From the NCBI RefSeq assembly GCF_002849715.1, contig NZ_CP018863.1, positions 2,666,001 to 2,730,000 on the forward strand: DNA of 64,000 nt, written 5' to 3'. A program made the position numbers and the translations under genes. How positions within the stretch are numbered: position 1 is the stretch's first letter; each line of letters starts with the position of its first letter. Source of the DNA: Arthrobacter crystallopoietes (GTDB lineage Bacteria; Actinomycetota; Actinomycetes; Actinomycetales; Micrococcaceae). The notes below the pieces were generated by a model. That model was not told the origin of the DNA and did not search any database. It saw nothing but the letters and a program-made list of their open reading frames with translations. Shown one piece after another: positions 1 through 8,598 of this stretch.

Positions 1-1201
1 ATTTCTGTGCCCCGTTCTCAACGAGCGAGAAGAAGACCCATTCGGCGTTCTTTGCCAGCCCGGAGAGCATGCGGCCGCAGGCCTGCAGGACCACCGGTCC
101 GGAGGTCATGTGCTGCGTGCCGGCATGCATGTCACGGAAGAAACGCTGCAGATCTCCCTCGCGCAGGGCGGCCGTAGCCGCCCACTTGTACACGCTCATG
201 CAGACTTCGTGGGCGGACCAGGTGGCGTTGTTCAGGGCCAGCCGGGTGAGGGTCTCCTGCTCCGCGGAGAGGATTTCGCCAGCGTCCAGTGTGGCTTCGT
301 TGTCCGACCAGACATCCATGACGAAGGCGCGGGCGGAACGCAAGGTGGCTTCAGCCTTGGCATATTCTGCGGCGAACTGGTCGGTGTCGACACTGGCGCC
401 CGGGGCTCCGGATTTCTTCTGCGCCAGCATCTTCATTTCGTCCAGCATTCTGCGGCCGACACCGAGCGCCCAGCCGGCGTGGTTGATGCCGGACATGTTG
501 GCCAGACCCATCCGGTACAAGGCGCCCCCGTGGACCGATTCCTTGGTGGCAACGTTGTAGGTGTAGGCCTGCGGGACAAACAGATCCTTGGTGCTGTAGT
601 CGATGCTGCCGGTGGCCTTCAGCCCCATGACGTCCCAGTTGTCTACGATCTGCGCCTGTTCCTTGGGGAAGGTGAAGATCAGGGCCTCGCCTGTTTCCTC
701 AACCAGGGCGGCAGTGTGGATGTGGCTGGCGAGCGGCAGTCCCGAGGCAAAGCTCCATGAGCCGGAGAGGAGGTAGCCGCCGTCGACCTTTGTCGCCGTA
801 CCCAGGCGGGTGCCTTGGCCGGCCATCAGATGATAGCCGCCGTCGGCGAACAGCGCGTCCGTGGCTTCGGCACCTTGGTACGCGGCAGTGGTGCCGGTGA
901 TCATCTGCAGCGCCATGACGGCCCAGCCAGTGGAGGCGTCCGCATAGGAGAGCTTTTCGATGACCTCGATGACCTGGCGCGGTGAGGCCTCATAGCCGCC
1001 GAGGTCCTTCGGAATGCCGAGCCGGAAAATGCCGGCGTCATGAAGTGCCTGGGCCGCGGTTTCAGTGAGGTGGCCCAGCTCTTCATTGTGCGCGGCCTGG
1101 GACATCAACAGCGGCGTAATTTCCTCAATGCGTTCCAGCAACTCAGAATGTTCGCTGCTCACGTGCAGTTGGCCGGTGGTTTCTGTGATGGTTTGCGACA
1201 T
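1..1201 (-). CDS. Acyl-CoA dehydrogenase-family flavoprotein (group D monooxygenase-like), 3' end cut by window
   Basis: The first 400 residues of an acyl-CoA-dehydrogenase-fold protein are visible from an ATG at 1201 to the left edge, where the gene runs out without a stop. Visible landmarks are the helical N-terminal domain (LGIPKDLGGYEASPRQ, about residues 60-75), the beta domain with LSGSWSFASGLPLASH, and the stretch WDVMGLKATGSIDY that is typical of this fold. The last visible helices contain GCPM-type packing segments and several His residues. Proteins of this type are either FAD acyl-CoA dehydrogenases or reduced-flavin monooxygenases such as HsaA, HpaB or IacA. The sequence alone does not decide between these, and no flavin reductase is visible. 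Two AraC regulators follow upstream on the same strand and may control it. Confidence 0.8.
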   Translation of the reverse strand, partial: MSQTITETTGQLHVSSEHSELLERIEEITPLLMSQAAHNEELGHLTETAAQALHDAGIFRLGIPKDLGGYEASPRQVIEVIEKLSYADASTGWAVMALQMITGTTAAYQGAEATDALFADGGYHLMAGQGTRLGTATKVDGGYLLSGSWSFASGLPLASHIHTAALVEETGEALIFTFPKEQAQIVDNWDVMGLKATGSIDYSTKDLFVPQAYTYNVATKESVHGGALYRMGLANMSGINHAGWALGVGRRMLDEMKMLAQKKSGAPGASVDTDQFAAEYAKAEATLRSARAFVMDVWSDNEATLDAGEILSAEQETLTRLALNNATWSAHEVCMSVYKWAATAALREGDLQRFFRDMHAGTQHMTSGPVVLQACGRMLSGLAKNAEWVFFSLVENGAQK

Positions 1202-1300
1202 CGCTTGCTCCTTTGCCCGATGGGGGATGTGATGTGCATCTCATCGTGGCAGGAGGCGGCCGCTGCGTGCGCGAATGGCCGAACCAGGCAAAATGTTTGT

Positions 1301-1320
1301 CCGGCCTGATCAAAGGCCGG
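1301..1320 (-). terminator. Hairpin downstream of AraC gene
   Basis: The inverted repeat CCGGCCT / AGGCCGG (7 bp, 6-nt loop) lies just beyond the stop codon of the minus-strand AraC gene. On that strand it is followed by an A/T-rich stretch. It is a likely intrinsic terminator separating the AraC gene from the flavoprotein gene. Confidence 0.5.
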
Positions 1321-1337
1321 GAATCAGGCGCCGGTGA

Positions 1338-2294
1338 TCAAGCGCCGCGTGCCTCCCGCGGAGTGCAGCCGTACGCCTGCTTGAAGGAGCGGGAGAAGTG
1401 GGCAGCAGAGGCAAAACCTGTCGCAGCGGCAATAGTGCCGACCTGCGCTGACCGGAGCTTGGGGTCCGCGAGCATTTCGGCAGCGCGGCGCAGCCGGATA
1501 GCTAGAACATCCTTGCCTACGGTGGTGTCATTGGCAGCGAAGACCCGCGCCAGATGGCGTTCGCTGATGCCGATGCCGTGCGAGATTCGGGAGGCGGATA
1601 GGTCGGCCTCGTGCAAGTGGTTCCGGATATATTCACGGGCGCTGAGCAGGTAGCCGCCGGTGATCGAACTCGGATGATTGCCGATGATCAGGTCGAAGAG
1701 GTCAAGGCAGCCATCTTCCATCGCGTTCGGGTTCTCCGGCGGTGCTTGCAGCGCATGGTGGATGGTGGTCACGGCAGTGCGTGTATGTTCGGTGAGCGGG
1801 CTGCCGGGGCCGGCGCGCAGTACCAGGGGAGCGGCCAGCCCTGATTGTCCGGTCCGCTCACTGTAGAGGCTTCGGGGAACATCGAGGATGATCTGGCGCA
1901 TGTTGGTCGAGAAGCCGTAGATGAACGGCTGGTCGGCATCATAAAGAATGGCATCTCCTGCGGAGAAGGTCTCACAACCGCCGGAGTGGTAGTAGAACGC
2001 CTCGCCTTCGAGCAGAAGGCAGAGCGGCAGTGTCTCGGCCGGAACAGTGCGGATATTTTCCTGGGAGCGTTCGACCACGTGGTCATTGCCCCTGATCTCC
2101 GTGAAGCGGAGCCGGGGCATCCGCAGGTTGCGCTGCGCCGCCACCAGGCCGTCGGAGGCCAGTGTCCGGCAGCTCAAGCCGATCAGTGAGCGCTTGTTGT
2201 AGTCCTCCCAGAGGGGCAGCCGGTCCTGGAGCGGTACCCGGGCGGTGGAAAAAGCCGTGGTCACGGCAGCGGCGGAAGTGGTCCCCAAACTCAA
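1338..2294 (-). CDS. AraC-family transcriptional regulator (copy 1)
   Basis: A 318-residue regulator with an N-terminal AraC-binding-like cupin domain (about residues 40-190, including GDAILYDADQPFIYGFS) and a C-terminal AraC helix-turn-helix domain (about residues 215-315, including GISERHLARVFA and GFASAAHFSRSFKQAYG). This is the family that senses aromatic or amine substrates (FeaR/NahR-like architecture), and the effector here is unknown. The start is a TTG at 2294, supported by AAGGAG five bases upstream; no better ATG lies nearby. It is clearly paralogous to the AraC gene at 3042-4043. It sits directly upstream of the flavoprotein gene on the same strand, which makes that gene the most likely target. 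Confidence 0.9.
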   Translation of the reverse strand: MSLGTTSAAAVTTAFSTARVPLQDRLPLWEDYNKRSLIGLSCRTLASDGLVAAQRNLRMPRLRFTEIRGNDHVVERSQENIRTVPAETLPLCLLLEGEAFYYHSGGCETFSAGDAILYDADQPFIYGFSTNMRQIILDVPRSLYSERTGQSGLAAPLVLRAGPGSPLTEHTRTAVTTIHHALQAPPENPNAMEDGCLDLFDLIIGNHPSSITGGYLLSAREYIRNHLHEADLSASRISHGIGISERHLARVFAANDTTVGKDVLAIRLRRAAEMLADPKLRSAQVGTIAAATGFASAAHFSRSFKQAYGCTPREARGA

Positions 2295-2378
2295 ACCAAC
2301 TCCTTCGTCAGGTGATTGAGTTGTTCAACGATACCTGTGATCCATGCCTCAGGAAATAGCCTTCGGGGTTTGAACGAT

Positions 2379-2993
2379 CTATTTGCCCTCGTAGGATCCG
2401 TACTGCGGAAGCCCTGCGGTCTCGTAGGTATGGATCGCCATTCCGGCGGGCGTGACCTGGTGGCGGACGAGCTTCAGGCCGGCGGGAGCGCCGCCGTCCG
2501 GAAACAGACGCCGACCGCTGCCCACCACCACCGGGGCGATGACCAGCCGCACCTCGTCGATCAGTCCCGCGGCGAGCAGCGACTGGCCCAGCCTGGCGCT
2601 GCCGTGGATCTGCAGCTCCCTACCGTTCTGTTGCTTGAGTTCAGCTACCTTTGCGGGAATGTCGCCCGACAGGATTGTGCTGGGAGTCCAGTCTGCCTTG
2701 GTAAGGCTGTTGGACGCAACGTACTTGGGCACGCTGTTCATCTTTTCCGCGAAGAGGTCGTCGGGATCGGTCATGTTCGGCCAGGCCTGCGCGAACTCCT
2801 CGTACGTGCGCCGGCCCAACAGCAAGCCGTCTGCCTCCGCCAGCCAATCAGCGGCTTGCTGCATGAAGGTCTCGTCCATGTGAGGGACGAACCAGCCACC
2901 CTGGGTGAAGCCGCCGCTGGTGTCCTCGTCCGGTGAACCCGGGCCCTGGGACACGCCGTCCAGGGACAAGAATTCCATGAGGGTCAGTTTCAC
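2379..2993 (-). CDS. Dihydrofolate reductase-like (RibD C-terminal family) protein
   Basis: A 204-residue protein of the RibD_C/DHFR-like superfamily, starting at a GTG. The N-terminus MKLTLMEFLSLDGVSQGPGS is the usual beginning of these stand-alone reductases. LLLGRRTYEEFAQAWPNM and IHGSARLGQSLLAAGLIDEV carry the NADPH-fold signatures, ending in VGSGRRLFPDG. Members are NADPH-binding oxidoreductases, mostly uncharacterised, and are unlikely to be true dihydrofolate reductases. The gene lies between two paralogous AraC regulators on the same strand. Whether it is their target or a bystander cannot be told from sequence. Confidence 0.88.
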   Translation of the reverse strand: MKLTLMEFLSLDGVSQGPGSPDEDTSGGFTQGGWFVPHMDETFMQQAADWLAEADGLLLGRRTYEEFAQAWPNMTDPDDLFAEKMNSVPKYVASNSLTKADWTPSTILSGDIPAKVAELKQQNGRELQIHGSARLGQSLLAAGLIDEVRLVIAPVVVGSGRRLFPDGGAPAGLKLVRHQVTPAGMAIHTYETAGLPQYGSYEGK

Positions 2994-3041
2994 TGGTACC
3001 TACTCTCAGGCAATACGACGCCGGTTCACGATGGAGATGGG

Positions 3042-4043
3042 TCAGTGCGCAGCTTTGCGAGCCTGCAGCGGGCTGACACCAAAGAGTTCCTTGTAAGCCC
3101 GGGAGAAGTGCGCCTGCGAGGAGAAGCCGAGTTCCGCGGCAAGCCGGGCCATAGGCTGCCGGGGGTTGCCTGGATCCGCCAGCAGGCGCCGGGCCAGCTG
3201 CAGCCGTTCCTCCCGGATGAACCGCACCACGCTGATGCCTTCCTGCGCGAAGACTCTTGAGAGCTGCCGGTCGCTGATCCCAATCGCCGCGGCCACCAGC
3301 GGAGCCGACAACTGCGGGTCGCGCAACCGCTGCATTATGAAGGATCTGGCGGCAGCGAAATGGCCGGTGCCGCCGCCGTCGTCGCCGTTGACCAGGATGC
3401 GGAACAGGTCCAGGGCCGACGCTTCCAGGCCGGCGCCGTCCGGCTCCGGATCTGCCAGCGCGCTCTTCATCAGACCCGCCAGCGCGTTCGCGTGTTGTCC
3501 AGCCACCTCGGAGCTGCGGAAGTCGAAAATCTGCGGTCGGCCCAGGCTGCTTCGGCCGGAAATTTCCTTATAGATCGGTCGCGGAATCTTCAGGGCCAGT
3601 TCACGCAATCCGTGCGAAAACCCGCGCATGAACGGCTGGTCCGCGTCATACAGAACGGCTTGGCCCGGGCGCAGCATCTCGCAGCCGTCCCGGTGATAGA
3701 AGAAGGCCTCGCCGTCGAGGTTGAAATAAACAACGACGGCGTCCGCCGGGTTCGCGGAAATGTAACTTTGGGTGCGCTCAACCACGTGCGGATTGCCAGC
3801 CACATGCGCGAATTGGATGCGCGGAAGCTGAAGGTTGAGCTCCGTTGCTTCGAGCGCCGCCTCGCTGAGCGTGCGGCAGCCGAGGCCGATGAGCGAGCGG
3901 GCATTATGGTTTTCCCACAGTTCCACGCGACGCGGCTCGGGCAAGCCTGCAGTCGAAAAGCGGACCACCCCTTGGGATGGTCTCGTGAGAGATGATTTTC
4001 CCGTGGCAACCCCCGCCAACGGGCTCCGTGTGAGCCGGGTCAT
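3042..4043 (-). CDS. AraC-family transcriptional regulator (copy 2)
   Basis: A 333-residue paralogue of the AraC protein at 1338-2294. Shared segments include SLIGLGCRTL, NPHVVERTQSYI and GQAVLYDADQPFMRGFS in the N-terminal ligand domain. GISDRQLSRVFA and GFSSQAHFSRAYKELFG lie in the C-terminal helix-turn-helix domain. The start at 4043 is an ATG but has no clear ribosome binding site, so the first 20-30 residues are less certain. Having two copies this close suggests a local duplication followed by divergence, with the DHFR-like gene between them. Confidence 0.9.
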   Translation of the reverse strand: MTRLTRSPLAGVATGKSSLTRPSQGVVRFSTAGLPEPRRVELWENHNARSLIGLGCRTLSEAALEATELNLQLPRIQFAHVAGNPHVVERTQSYISANPADAVVVYFNLDGEAFFYHRDGCEMLRPGQAVLYDADQPFMRGFSHGLRELALKIPRPIYKEISGRSSLGRPQIFDFRSSEVAGQHANALAGLMKSALADPEPDGAGLEASALDLFRILVNGDDGGGTGHFAAARSFIMQRLRDPQLSAPLVAAAIGISDRQLSRVFAQEGISVVRFIREERLQLARRLLADPGNPRQPMARLAAELGFSSQAHFSRAYKELFGVSPLQARKAAH

Positions 4044-4077
4044 ACCAGTAGAGTGTACGGCGGTCCGGCCCGCAGGG

Positions 4078-4983
4078 CTAACTGCTGGTTGACATGACCA
4101 GGTCGACGAAGCGCTGGGCTGCAGGCGTCAGCGTCCGGTTTTCCGGCCACACCATGGTGCCCTCGAGCGGGTGAACAGCCTGGCTGATTCGACGGATGAC
4201 AATGTTTTCGCCAGCCAGTTCCGCTACTGCGCTTGGCATGATACTGATGCCCATGCCTGCCGCCACTAGGGGGATAGCTGTCTGGAGGGTGGCCACCGTG
4301 CGCACGGTTGCGGGGCGCATGCCCATGGCGGCCCAAACGTCCTCGATCAGTTCGATCAGGCCGGGAAAACCGGCATAGCGCTGCGGAACCATCCAGGCCT
4401 CGTCCATCAGGCTTGAAAGATCGATGGTTTCCGGAGCGTCACGGTGGCCAGGCGGCAGGACGGCCACCAGCGGCATCTCCTGGACGAGCGCCACACGGAG
4501 ATCCCCTGCGGTGCTGTCCCGCAAACTGCTTGTGTTCCCAGTCGCAACGAACCCGACGTCGGCCAGGCCGGAGCTGACCTGGCTGAGGACTTCGGCCGGA
4601 GCAGGGTCGGAAAGCTCCACTTCAACCCCGGGAGCTTGATCCGCATAGTTCTTGAGCAACGGGGGAAGCCCGGACCAGGAGAAGGACGGAACGGAGGCGA
4701 TATGCAGCCGTCCGGTGAGTCCCTGCCCGAGTGCCTTGACATGGTTCTCTATCCGGCTTGCCCGCAGGATCAGTTGGGAGCCGTTGGCCGCCAGATATTC
4801 CCCGGCCTCGGTTTTGCTGACTCCGTGCGCGTGCCGCTCCAGGAGTTTGGCGCCGAGCTCCTTTTCCAGCTGCGATACGGCGAGGCTGAGCGGCGGCTGC
4901 GTCATGTGCAGCGCGGCGGCGGCCTTGGAGAAGGAGCCTTCTTCAGCGACGGCCAGAAAGTATCGCAGTTGGCGCAGGTTCAT
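4078..4983 (-). CDS. LysR-family transcriptional regulator
   Basis: A 301-residue LysR regulator. The winged helix-turn-helix begins MNLRQLRYFLAVAEEGSFSK and continues AAAALHMTQPPLSLAVSQLE. It is followed by a two-lobe periplasmic-binding-protein-like effector domain (about residues 90-295, with GLADVGFVATGN and VPQRYAGFPGLIELIEDVW). It is divergent from the ABC importer operon starting at 5112, with 128 bp between the starts. That is the classic layout for a LysR activator of the neighbouring operon. A dyad overlapping its own start codon suggests autoregulation. Confidence 0.93.
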   Translation of the reverse strand: MNLRQLRYFLAVAEEGSFSKAAAALHMTQPPLSLAVSQLEKELGAKLLERHAHGVSKTEAGEYLAANGSQLILRASRIENHVKALGQGLTGRLHIASVPSFSWSGLPPLLKNYADQAPGVEVELSDPAPAEVLSQVSSGLADVGFVATGNTSSLRDSTAGDLRVALVQEMPLVAVLPPGHRDAPETIDLSSLMDEAWMVPQRYAGFPGLIELIEDVWAAMGMRPATVRTVATLQTAIPLVAAGMGISIMPSAVAELAGENIVIRRISQAVHPLEGTMVWPENRTLTPAAQRFVDLVMSTSS

Positions 4984-4998
4984 ATACAGATTCTATAT
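4982..4998. promoter_or_regulatory. Putative LysR-type operator (ATATA-N7-TATAT)
   Basis: The perfect inverted repeat ATATA-cagattc-TATAT contains the T-N11-A core expected of LysR-type sites. It overlaps the start codon of the LysR gene and lies about 115 bp before the divergent ABC operon. It is the only A/T-rich dyad in this otherwise GC-rich spacer. Confidence 0.55.
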
Positions 4999-5111
4999 AG
5001 GCTGCGCTCAAAAGAAGTATTTGCTGTATGAGGGCCGCTCCGTCACACTCGTTTGTGATCAGTATCACGGCCGCTCGACGGTCGTTGCACGAACTCAAAG
5101 GAGAGGTGCAT

Positions 5112-6074
5112 ATGCAAGCCAGAATCATCCTCGCGCTGCTGGGCGCGATGGCGTTACTGCTTTCAGGCTGCGGAGTCGGCCAGGGAAGTGCAAAAGAAAT
5201 CGGCGCAGGGGAGCCGATCAAAGTGGGCGTTATCCCGGTAGCGGACTTCGCCCCGGTCTACATCGCCCTGGAGGAAGGCTACTTTGCCGAAGCGGGGCTG
5301 AACGTGCAGACCCAGGTCATGCAGAACGCGGCCGCCATTGCACCATCGGTGATCAATGGGCAGCTGCAGTTCGGCACGTCCGCCACAACACCCTTTATTG
5401 CCGCTGCGCAGAAGGGGCTACCGGTTCAAGCGGTGGCTAACGCTGCCGATGTTGCGAAAGACCCTGACAAGGACGTTTCGGCCCTGTTGGTCGGTGAGGA
5501 CTCGACGGTGCAGCGTCCGGCGGACCTTGAGGGCAAGACCGTGGCCGTCAACGCCCTCTCCTCGATCCTGCACATTGCGGCGGCGCAGAGCATTGAAGCC
5601 GACGGCGGCGACCCGTCCAAGGTGACGTTCGTGGCCATGCCGCTGCCGGACATGATGACGGCCCTCAAGCAGGGCCGCATCGACGCGGCCAGCGTGGTGG
5701 AGCCCTTCGCGACGATCGGTGCTGCCAACGGCGCGCGCGCCATTGCCCACCCGTACACCGACGCCATGCTGTCCGGCGGCACCTTCGCGCTGTTCTTCAC
5801 CGCGACCCCGTTTGTGGAGAAGAATCCCGAGCTGGTGGAAAAGTTTGTGGCCGCGCTGGAGAAAGGCAGCCGCACGGCAGCCGAACACCCGGAGAAAGTC
5901 CAGGAAGTCCTTATCAAGTACGGCAAGCTCAAGCCCGAGATTGCCGCGTCCATGCTGCAGCCCGGCTACGGAGTAGGGGTATCCGCGGAAGCATTGGATA
6001 CTGCCGCGGGCGTCATGCATGAGCTCGGTTTCCTGGCTGAGACGATCAAGGGAGCGGACGTGATCCGACCATGA
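5112..6074 (+). CDS. ABC transporter substrate-binding lipoprotein (SsuA/TauA/NMT1-like)
   Basis: A 320-residue solute-binding lipoprotein. The signal peptide ends in the lipobox LLSGC with Cys20 as the lipidation site. The mature part starts PIKVGVIPVADFAPVYIALE, the usual opening of the nitrate/sulfonate/taurine or pyrimidine-precursor (NMT1/THI5-like) binding family. The ATG at 5112 is preceded by AAAGGAGAGG; longer in-frame readings lack such a site. It heads an operon with two permeases and an ATPase through 4-bp ATGA/GTGA overlaps. The ligand is not deducible. The LysR gene next door is the likely regulator. Confidence 0.92.
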   Translation: MQARIILALLGAMALLLSGCGVGQGSAKEIGAGEPIKVGVIPVADFAPVYIALEEGYFAEAGLNVQTQVMQNAAAIAPSVINGQLQFGTSATTPFIAAAQKGLPVQAVANAADVAKDPDKDVSALLVGEDSTVQRPADLEGKTVAVNALSSILHIAAAQSIEADGGDPSKVTFVAMPLPDMMTALKQGRIDAASVVEPFATIGAANGARAIAHPYTDAMLSGGTFALFFTATPFVEKNPELVEKFVAALEKGSRTAAEHPEKVQEVLIKYGKLKPEIAASMLQPGYGVGVSAEALDTAAGVMHELGFLAETIKGADVIRP

Positions 6075-6904
6075 GCAACGCAACCCATACACTTTCCGCC
6101 CCGGCCAGATCCGCCAGGCGCAGGCCGGGGACGGGCCTGAGCCGACGTTGGCTGGGAGCCGGCACCGTCGTCGTACTTTTCCTGCTGTGGGAATTAGCCA
6201 GCGCCACCGGTGTCCTGCCGGCCGCTTCCCTTCCGCCCGCCAGCGATGTCATCGTGGCCTTCGGCGCGCAGCTGTTTGCAGCCGGATTCTGGCTGGCGCT
6301 TTGGGACACCCTGTCCATGGCGCTGCTCGGTCTGGTACTGATCGTCCTGATCGCTGCCCCTATCGCGCTGGTCATCGGGCTCTCGCACTGGTGGCAGGAA
6401 TCCACGTGGTTCGTGCTGGAGTTCCTGAAGCCGATTCCTCCGGTGGCGCTGATTCCGCTGGGGCTCCTGTTGTGGGGGCCGACGCCGGGGATGAAGTTGT
6501 TCCTCATCGTCTTCGGGGCGATCTGGCCGCTGCTGACCCAGTTGGTCTACGGGTTCAAGGAAGTGAACGGGGTGGCACGGGACATGGCCAAGAGCTACCG
6601 GCTGGGATGGTGGCTGACGACGTCGAGGCTTGTTTTCCCGTCGGTGCTGCCGTTTGCCACCACAGGGCTGCGCATCTCCGCGGCCATCGCCGTAGTCATT
6701 GCGGTGGTGACGGAAATGATCGGCGGCGCCGCCGGCCTGGGCCAGAACATCGTGGTGGCGCAGTCGGCGAACGCGCTGGCCGAAATGTACGCGCTGATCA
6801 TCGCCGCCGGCCTGCTGGGCCTGGGCATCAACCTGATGTTCCGTTTCGGGGAGAAGCCGCTTCTCTTCTGGCACCCCTCCATCCGAGAGGCAGGAAAACT
6901 GTGA
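6071..6904 (+). CDS. ABC transporter permease (SsuC/TauC type), first of two
   Basis: A 277-residue inner-membrane permease with about six membrane segments. It carries the EAA-like cytoplasmic loop (FKEVNGVARDMAKSYRLGWW, about residues 163-182) that docks on the ATPase. The start ATG overlaps the stop of the binding protein by four bases, indicating translational coupling. It is closely related to the next gene, so the importer probably uses a heterodimeric membrane channel, whereas classical SsuC forms a homodimer. Confidence 0.92.
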   Translation: MSNATHTLSAPARSARRRPGTGLSRRWLGAGTVVVLFLLWELASATGVLPAASLPPASDVIVAFGAQLFAAGFWLALWDTLSMALLGLVLIVLIAAPIALVIGLSHWWQESTWFVLEFLKPIPPVALIPLGLLLWGPTPGMKLFLIVFGAIWPLLTQLVYGFKEVNGVARDMAKSYRLGWWLTTSRLVFPSVLPFATTGLRISAAIAVVIAVVTEMIGGAAGLGQNIVVAQSANALAEMYALIIAAGLLGLGINLMFRFGEKPLLFWHPSIREAGKL

Positions 6905-7764
6905 CCACCCTCGACACACCCGTGACCGCTCGGCCGGTTCGCGCTGCATCCCGCCTGCGCCGCAAGAAAGGCGCCGCCCGCCGGCCGCTGACCGGCTGGC
7001 GCCTGCTGCTGGTCCGCAGTTGGCTGCCTGTGCTGCTGGTTTCTGTCTGGGCGGTGGGTTCAGCCGGCAGCACCTCCCTGTACTTCCCCTCAATGGCAAC
7101 CATTCTGCAGACCCTCCAGCAGGACCGGATCGGGCCGGGCTTCGTGGAACATCTGGTGCCCAGCGTGCTGAAGTTCCTGACCGGTTTCCTCCTCGCGGGC
7201 GTGCTGGGTATCGGACTGGGCCTGGTGATCGGGATGTTCCCGCTGCTGCGGGCGGCCACCGAGCCGGTCATCCAGTTCCTGCGCTCGCTGCCGCCGCCGG
7301 TGCTGCTGCCGATCGGCCTGCTGGTCTTCGGCATCGGCCCGTCGATGAACATTGCGATCATCGTTGTCGGCGCCATCTGGCCGACGCTGCTCAACACCAT
7401 CGACGGCGTCCGCTCGCTGGACCCGCAGCTGGGCGAAATGTCGCGCAGCTACAAGCTCAGCCCGCGGCAACGGGTACGCTACGTCATCCTGCCCAACGCC
7501 GGCCCGCAGATCTTCGCCGGGCTCAGGACAACGTTGCAGATGTCGATCATCCTGATTGTGGTCTCGGAAATGGTGGCCTCCACCAACGGCATCGGCTACT
7601 ACGTCCTGAACTCGCAGCAGACCTTCGCGGTTGCTGAGACTTGGGCAGGAACCCTCATCCTCGGCCTGCTTGGGTATCTGGCCAACCTCCTATTCATTCG
7701 TCTGGAAAGGTACGTGCTGCGCTGGCAGACGGGCCTTCGGGCAAGCACAGGAAGCGCTTCTTGA
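6901..7764 (+). CDS. ABC transporter permease (SsuC/TauC type), second of two
   Basis: A 287-residue permease. The GTG at 6901 overlaps the TGA of the preceding permease by four bases. An open frame extends further upstream inside the previous gene, but that part is antisense-like shadow and lacks permease features. The conserved cytoplasmic loop reads GVRSLDPQLGEMSRSYKLSP. N-terminal Arg/Lys-rich residues precede the first membrane span. It pairs with the permease upstream and the ATPase downstream. Confidence 0.92.
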   Translation: MTTLDTPVTARPVRAASRLRRKKGAARRPLTGWRLLLVRSWLPVLLVSVWAVGSAGSTSLYFPSMATILQTLQQDRIGPGFVEHLVPSVLKFLTGFLLAGVLGIGLGLVIGMFPLLRAATEPVIQFLRSLPPPVLLPIGLLVFGIGPSMNIAIIVVGAIWPTLLNTIDGVRSLDPQLGEMSRSYKLSPRQRVRYVILPNAGPQIFAGLRTTLQMSIILIVVSEMVASTNGIGYYVLNSQQTFAVAETWAGTLILGLLGYLANLLFIRLERYVLRWQTGLRASTGSAS

Positions 7765-7766
7765 TC

Positions 7767-8585
7767 ATGACTGAAACAACTCTTAATTCCCGTACCGCTG
7801 GCTCCGCTGATGGCGACGTCCTGCTGGAATTGGAAAACCTGCAGAAGAGCTACGGCGAGAACAGGATCCTGGCCGGCGTCGACTTCAGCATTTGCCGAGG
7901 CGAATTTGTCTGCGTGGTGGGCCCTTCCGGATCCGGCAAGACCACCTTGCTCAGGTGCATGGCCGGCCTGCTGGACCCCAGTGGCGGCCGAACCGTTTTT
8001 GAAGGGGATGAAGTGCTGGAGCCGCCGGCCAAGCTCGCCGTCGTGTTCCAGGACTACAGCCGCTCGCTGCTGCCGTGGATGACGGTGGAGCAGAACATCG
8101 AGCTGCCCATGCGCAACAAGTTCCCGAAGACAGAACGTCCGCAGCGGATCGCCCAGGTGCTTGAATCGGTAGGCCTGGCCGGCAAGGGCGGGCTTTATCC
8201 CTGGCAGATGTCCGGCGGCATGCAGCAGCGCGCGGCCATCGCCCGCGGCCTGGCGTACCAGCCCGATGTGCTCCTGATGGACGAGCCCTTCGCCGCCGTC
8301 GACGCGCAAACCAGGATCGACCTCGAGGATCTGGTCCTCAAGGTCCGCCGCGACTTCGACACCACCGTCGTCTTCGTCACGCACGACATCGACGAGGCGG
8401 TGTACCTCGGAGACCGGGTGATCGTGCTGTCCGGGGCGCCGACCACGGTCAGCGAAAACATCGAGGTGCCGCTGCCGCATCCACGGCACCAGGTCACAAC
8501 AAAATCGCTGCCCGAGTACGCGAAGCTGCGCAGCCGCATCTTCGAACTCATCCAGAACGCCAAATCCCACGCTTCCATCCGCTGA
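7767..8585 (+). CDS. ABC transporter ATP-binding protein (SsuB/TauB type)
   Basis: A 272-residue ATPase with Walker A GPSGSGKTT, signature MSGGMQQR, Walker B VLLMDEPFAAVD and H-loop VFVTHDIDEAV. Its C-terminus is that of nitrate/sulfonate/taurine importers. The ATG at 7767 lies two bases after the stop of the second permease. It energises import of the ligand bound by the lipoprotein at 5112. Confidence 0.93.
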   Translation: MTETTLNSRTAGSADGDVLLELENLQKSYGENRILAGVDFSICRGEFVCVVGPSGSGKTTLLRCMAGLLDPSGGRTVFEGDEVLEPPAKLAVVFQDYSRSLLPWMTVEQNIELPMRNKFPKTERPQRIAQVLESVGLAGKGGLYPWQMSGGMQQRAAIARGLAYQPDVLLMDEPFAAVDAQTRIDLEDLVLKVRRDFDTTVVFVTHDIDEAVYLGDRVIVLSGAPTTVSENIEVPLPHPRHQVTTKSLPEYAKLRSRIFELIQNAKSHASIR

Positions 8586-8598
8586 AAGGACCATTCCC

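Noticed and set aside
6148..7764. 538-codon frame suggesting a fused double permease
   Set aside because: The N-terminal half is a shadow of the first permease; a GTG with GTGA overlap marks the true start at 6901.
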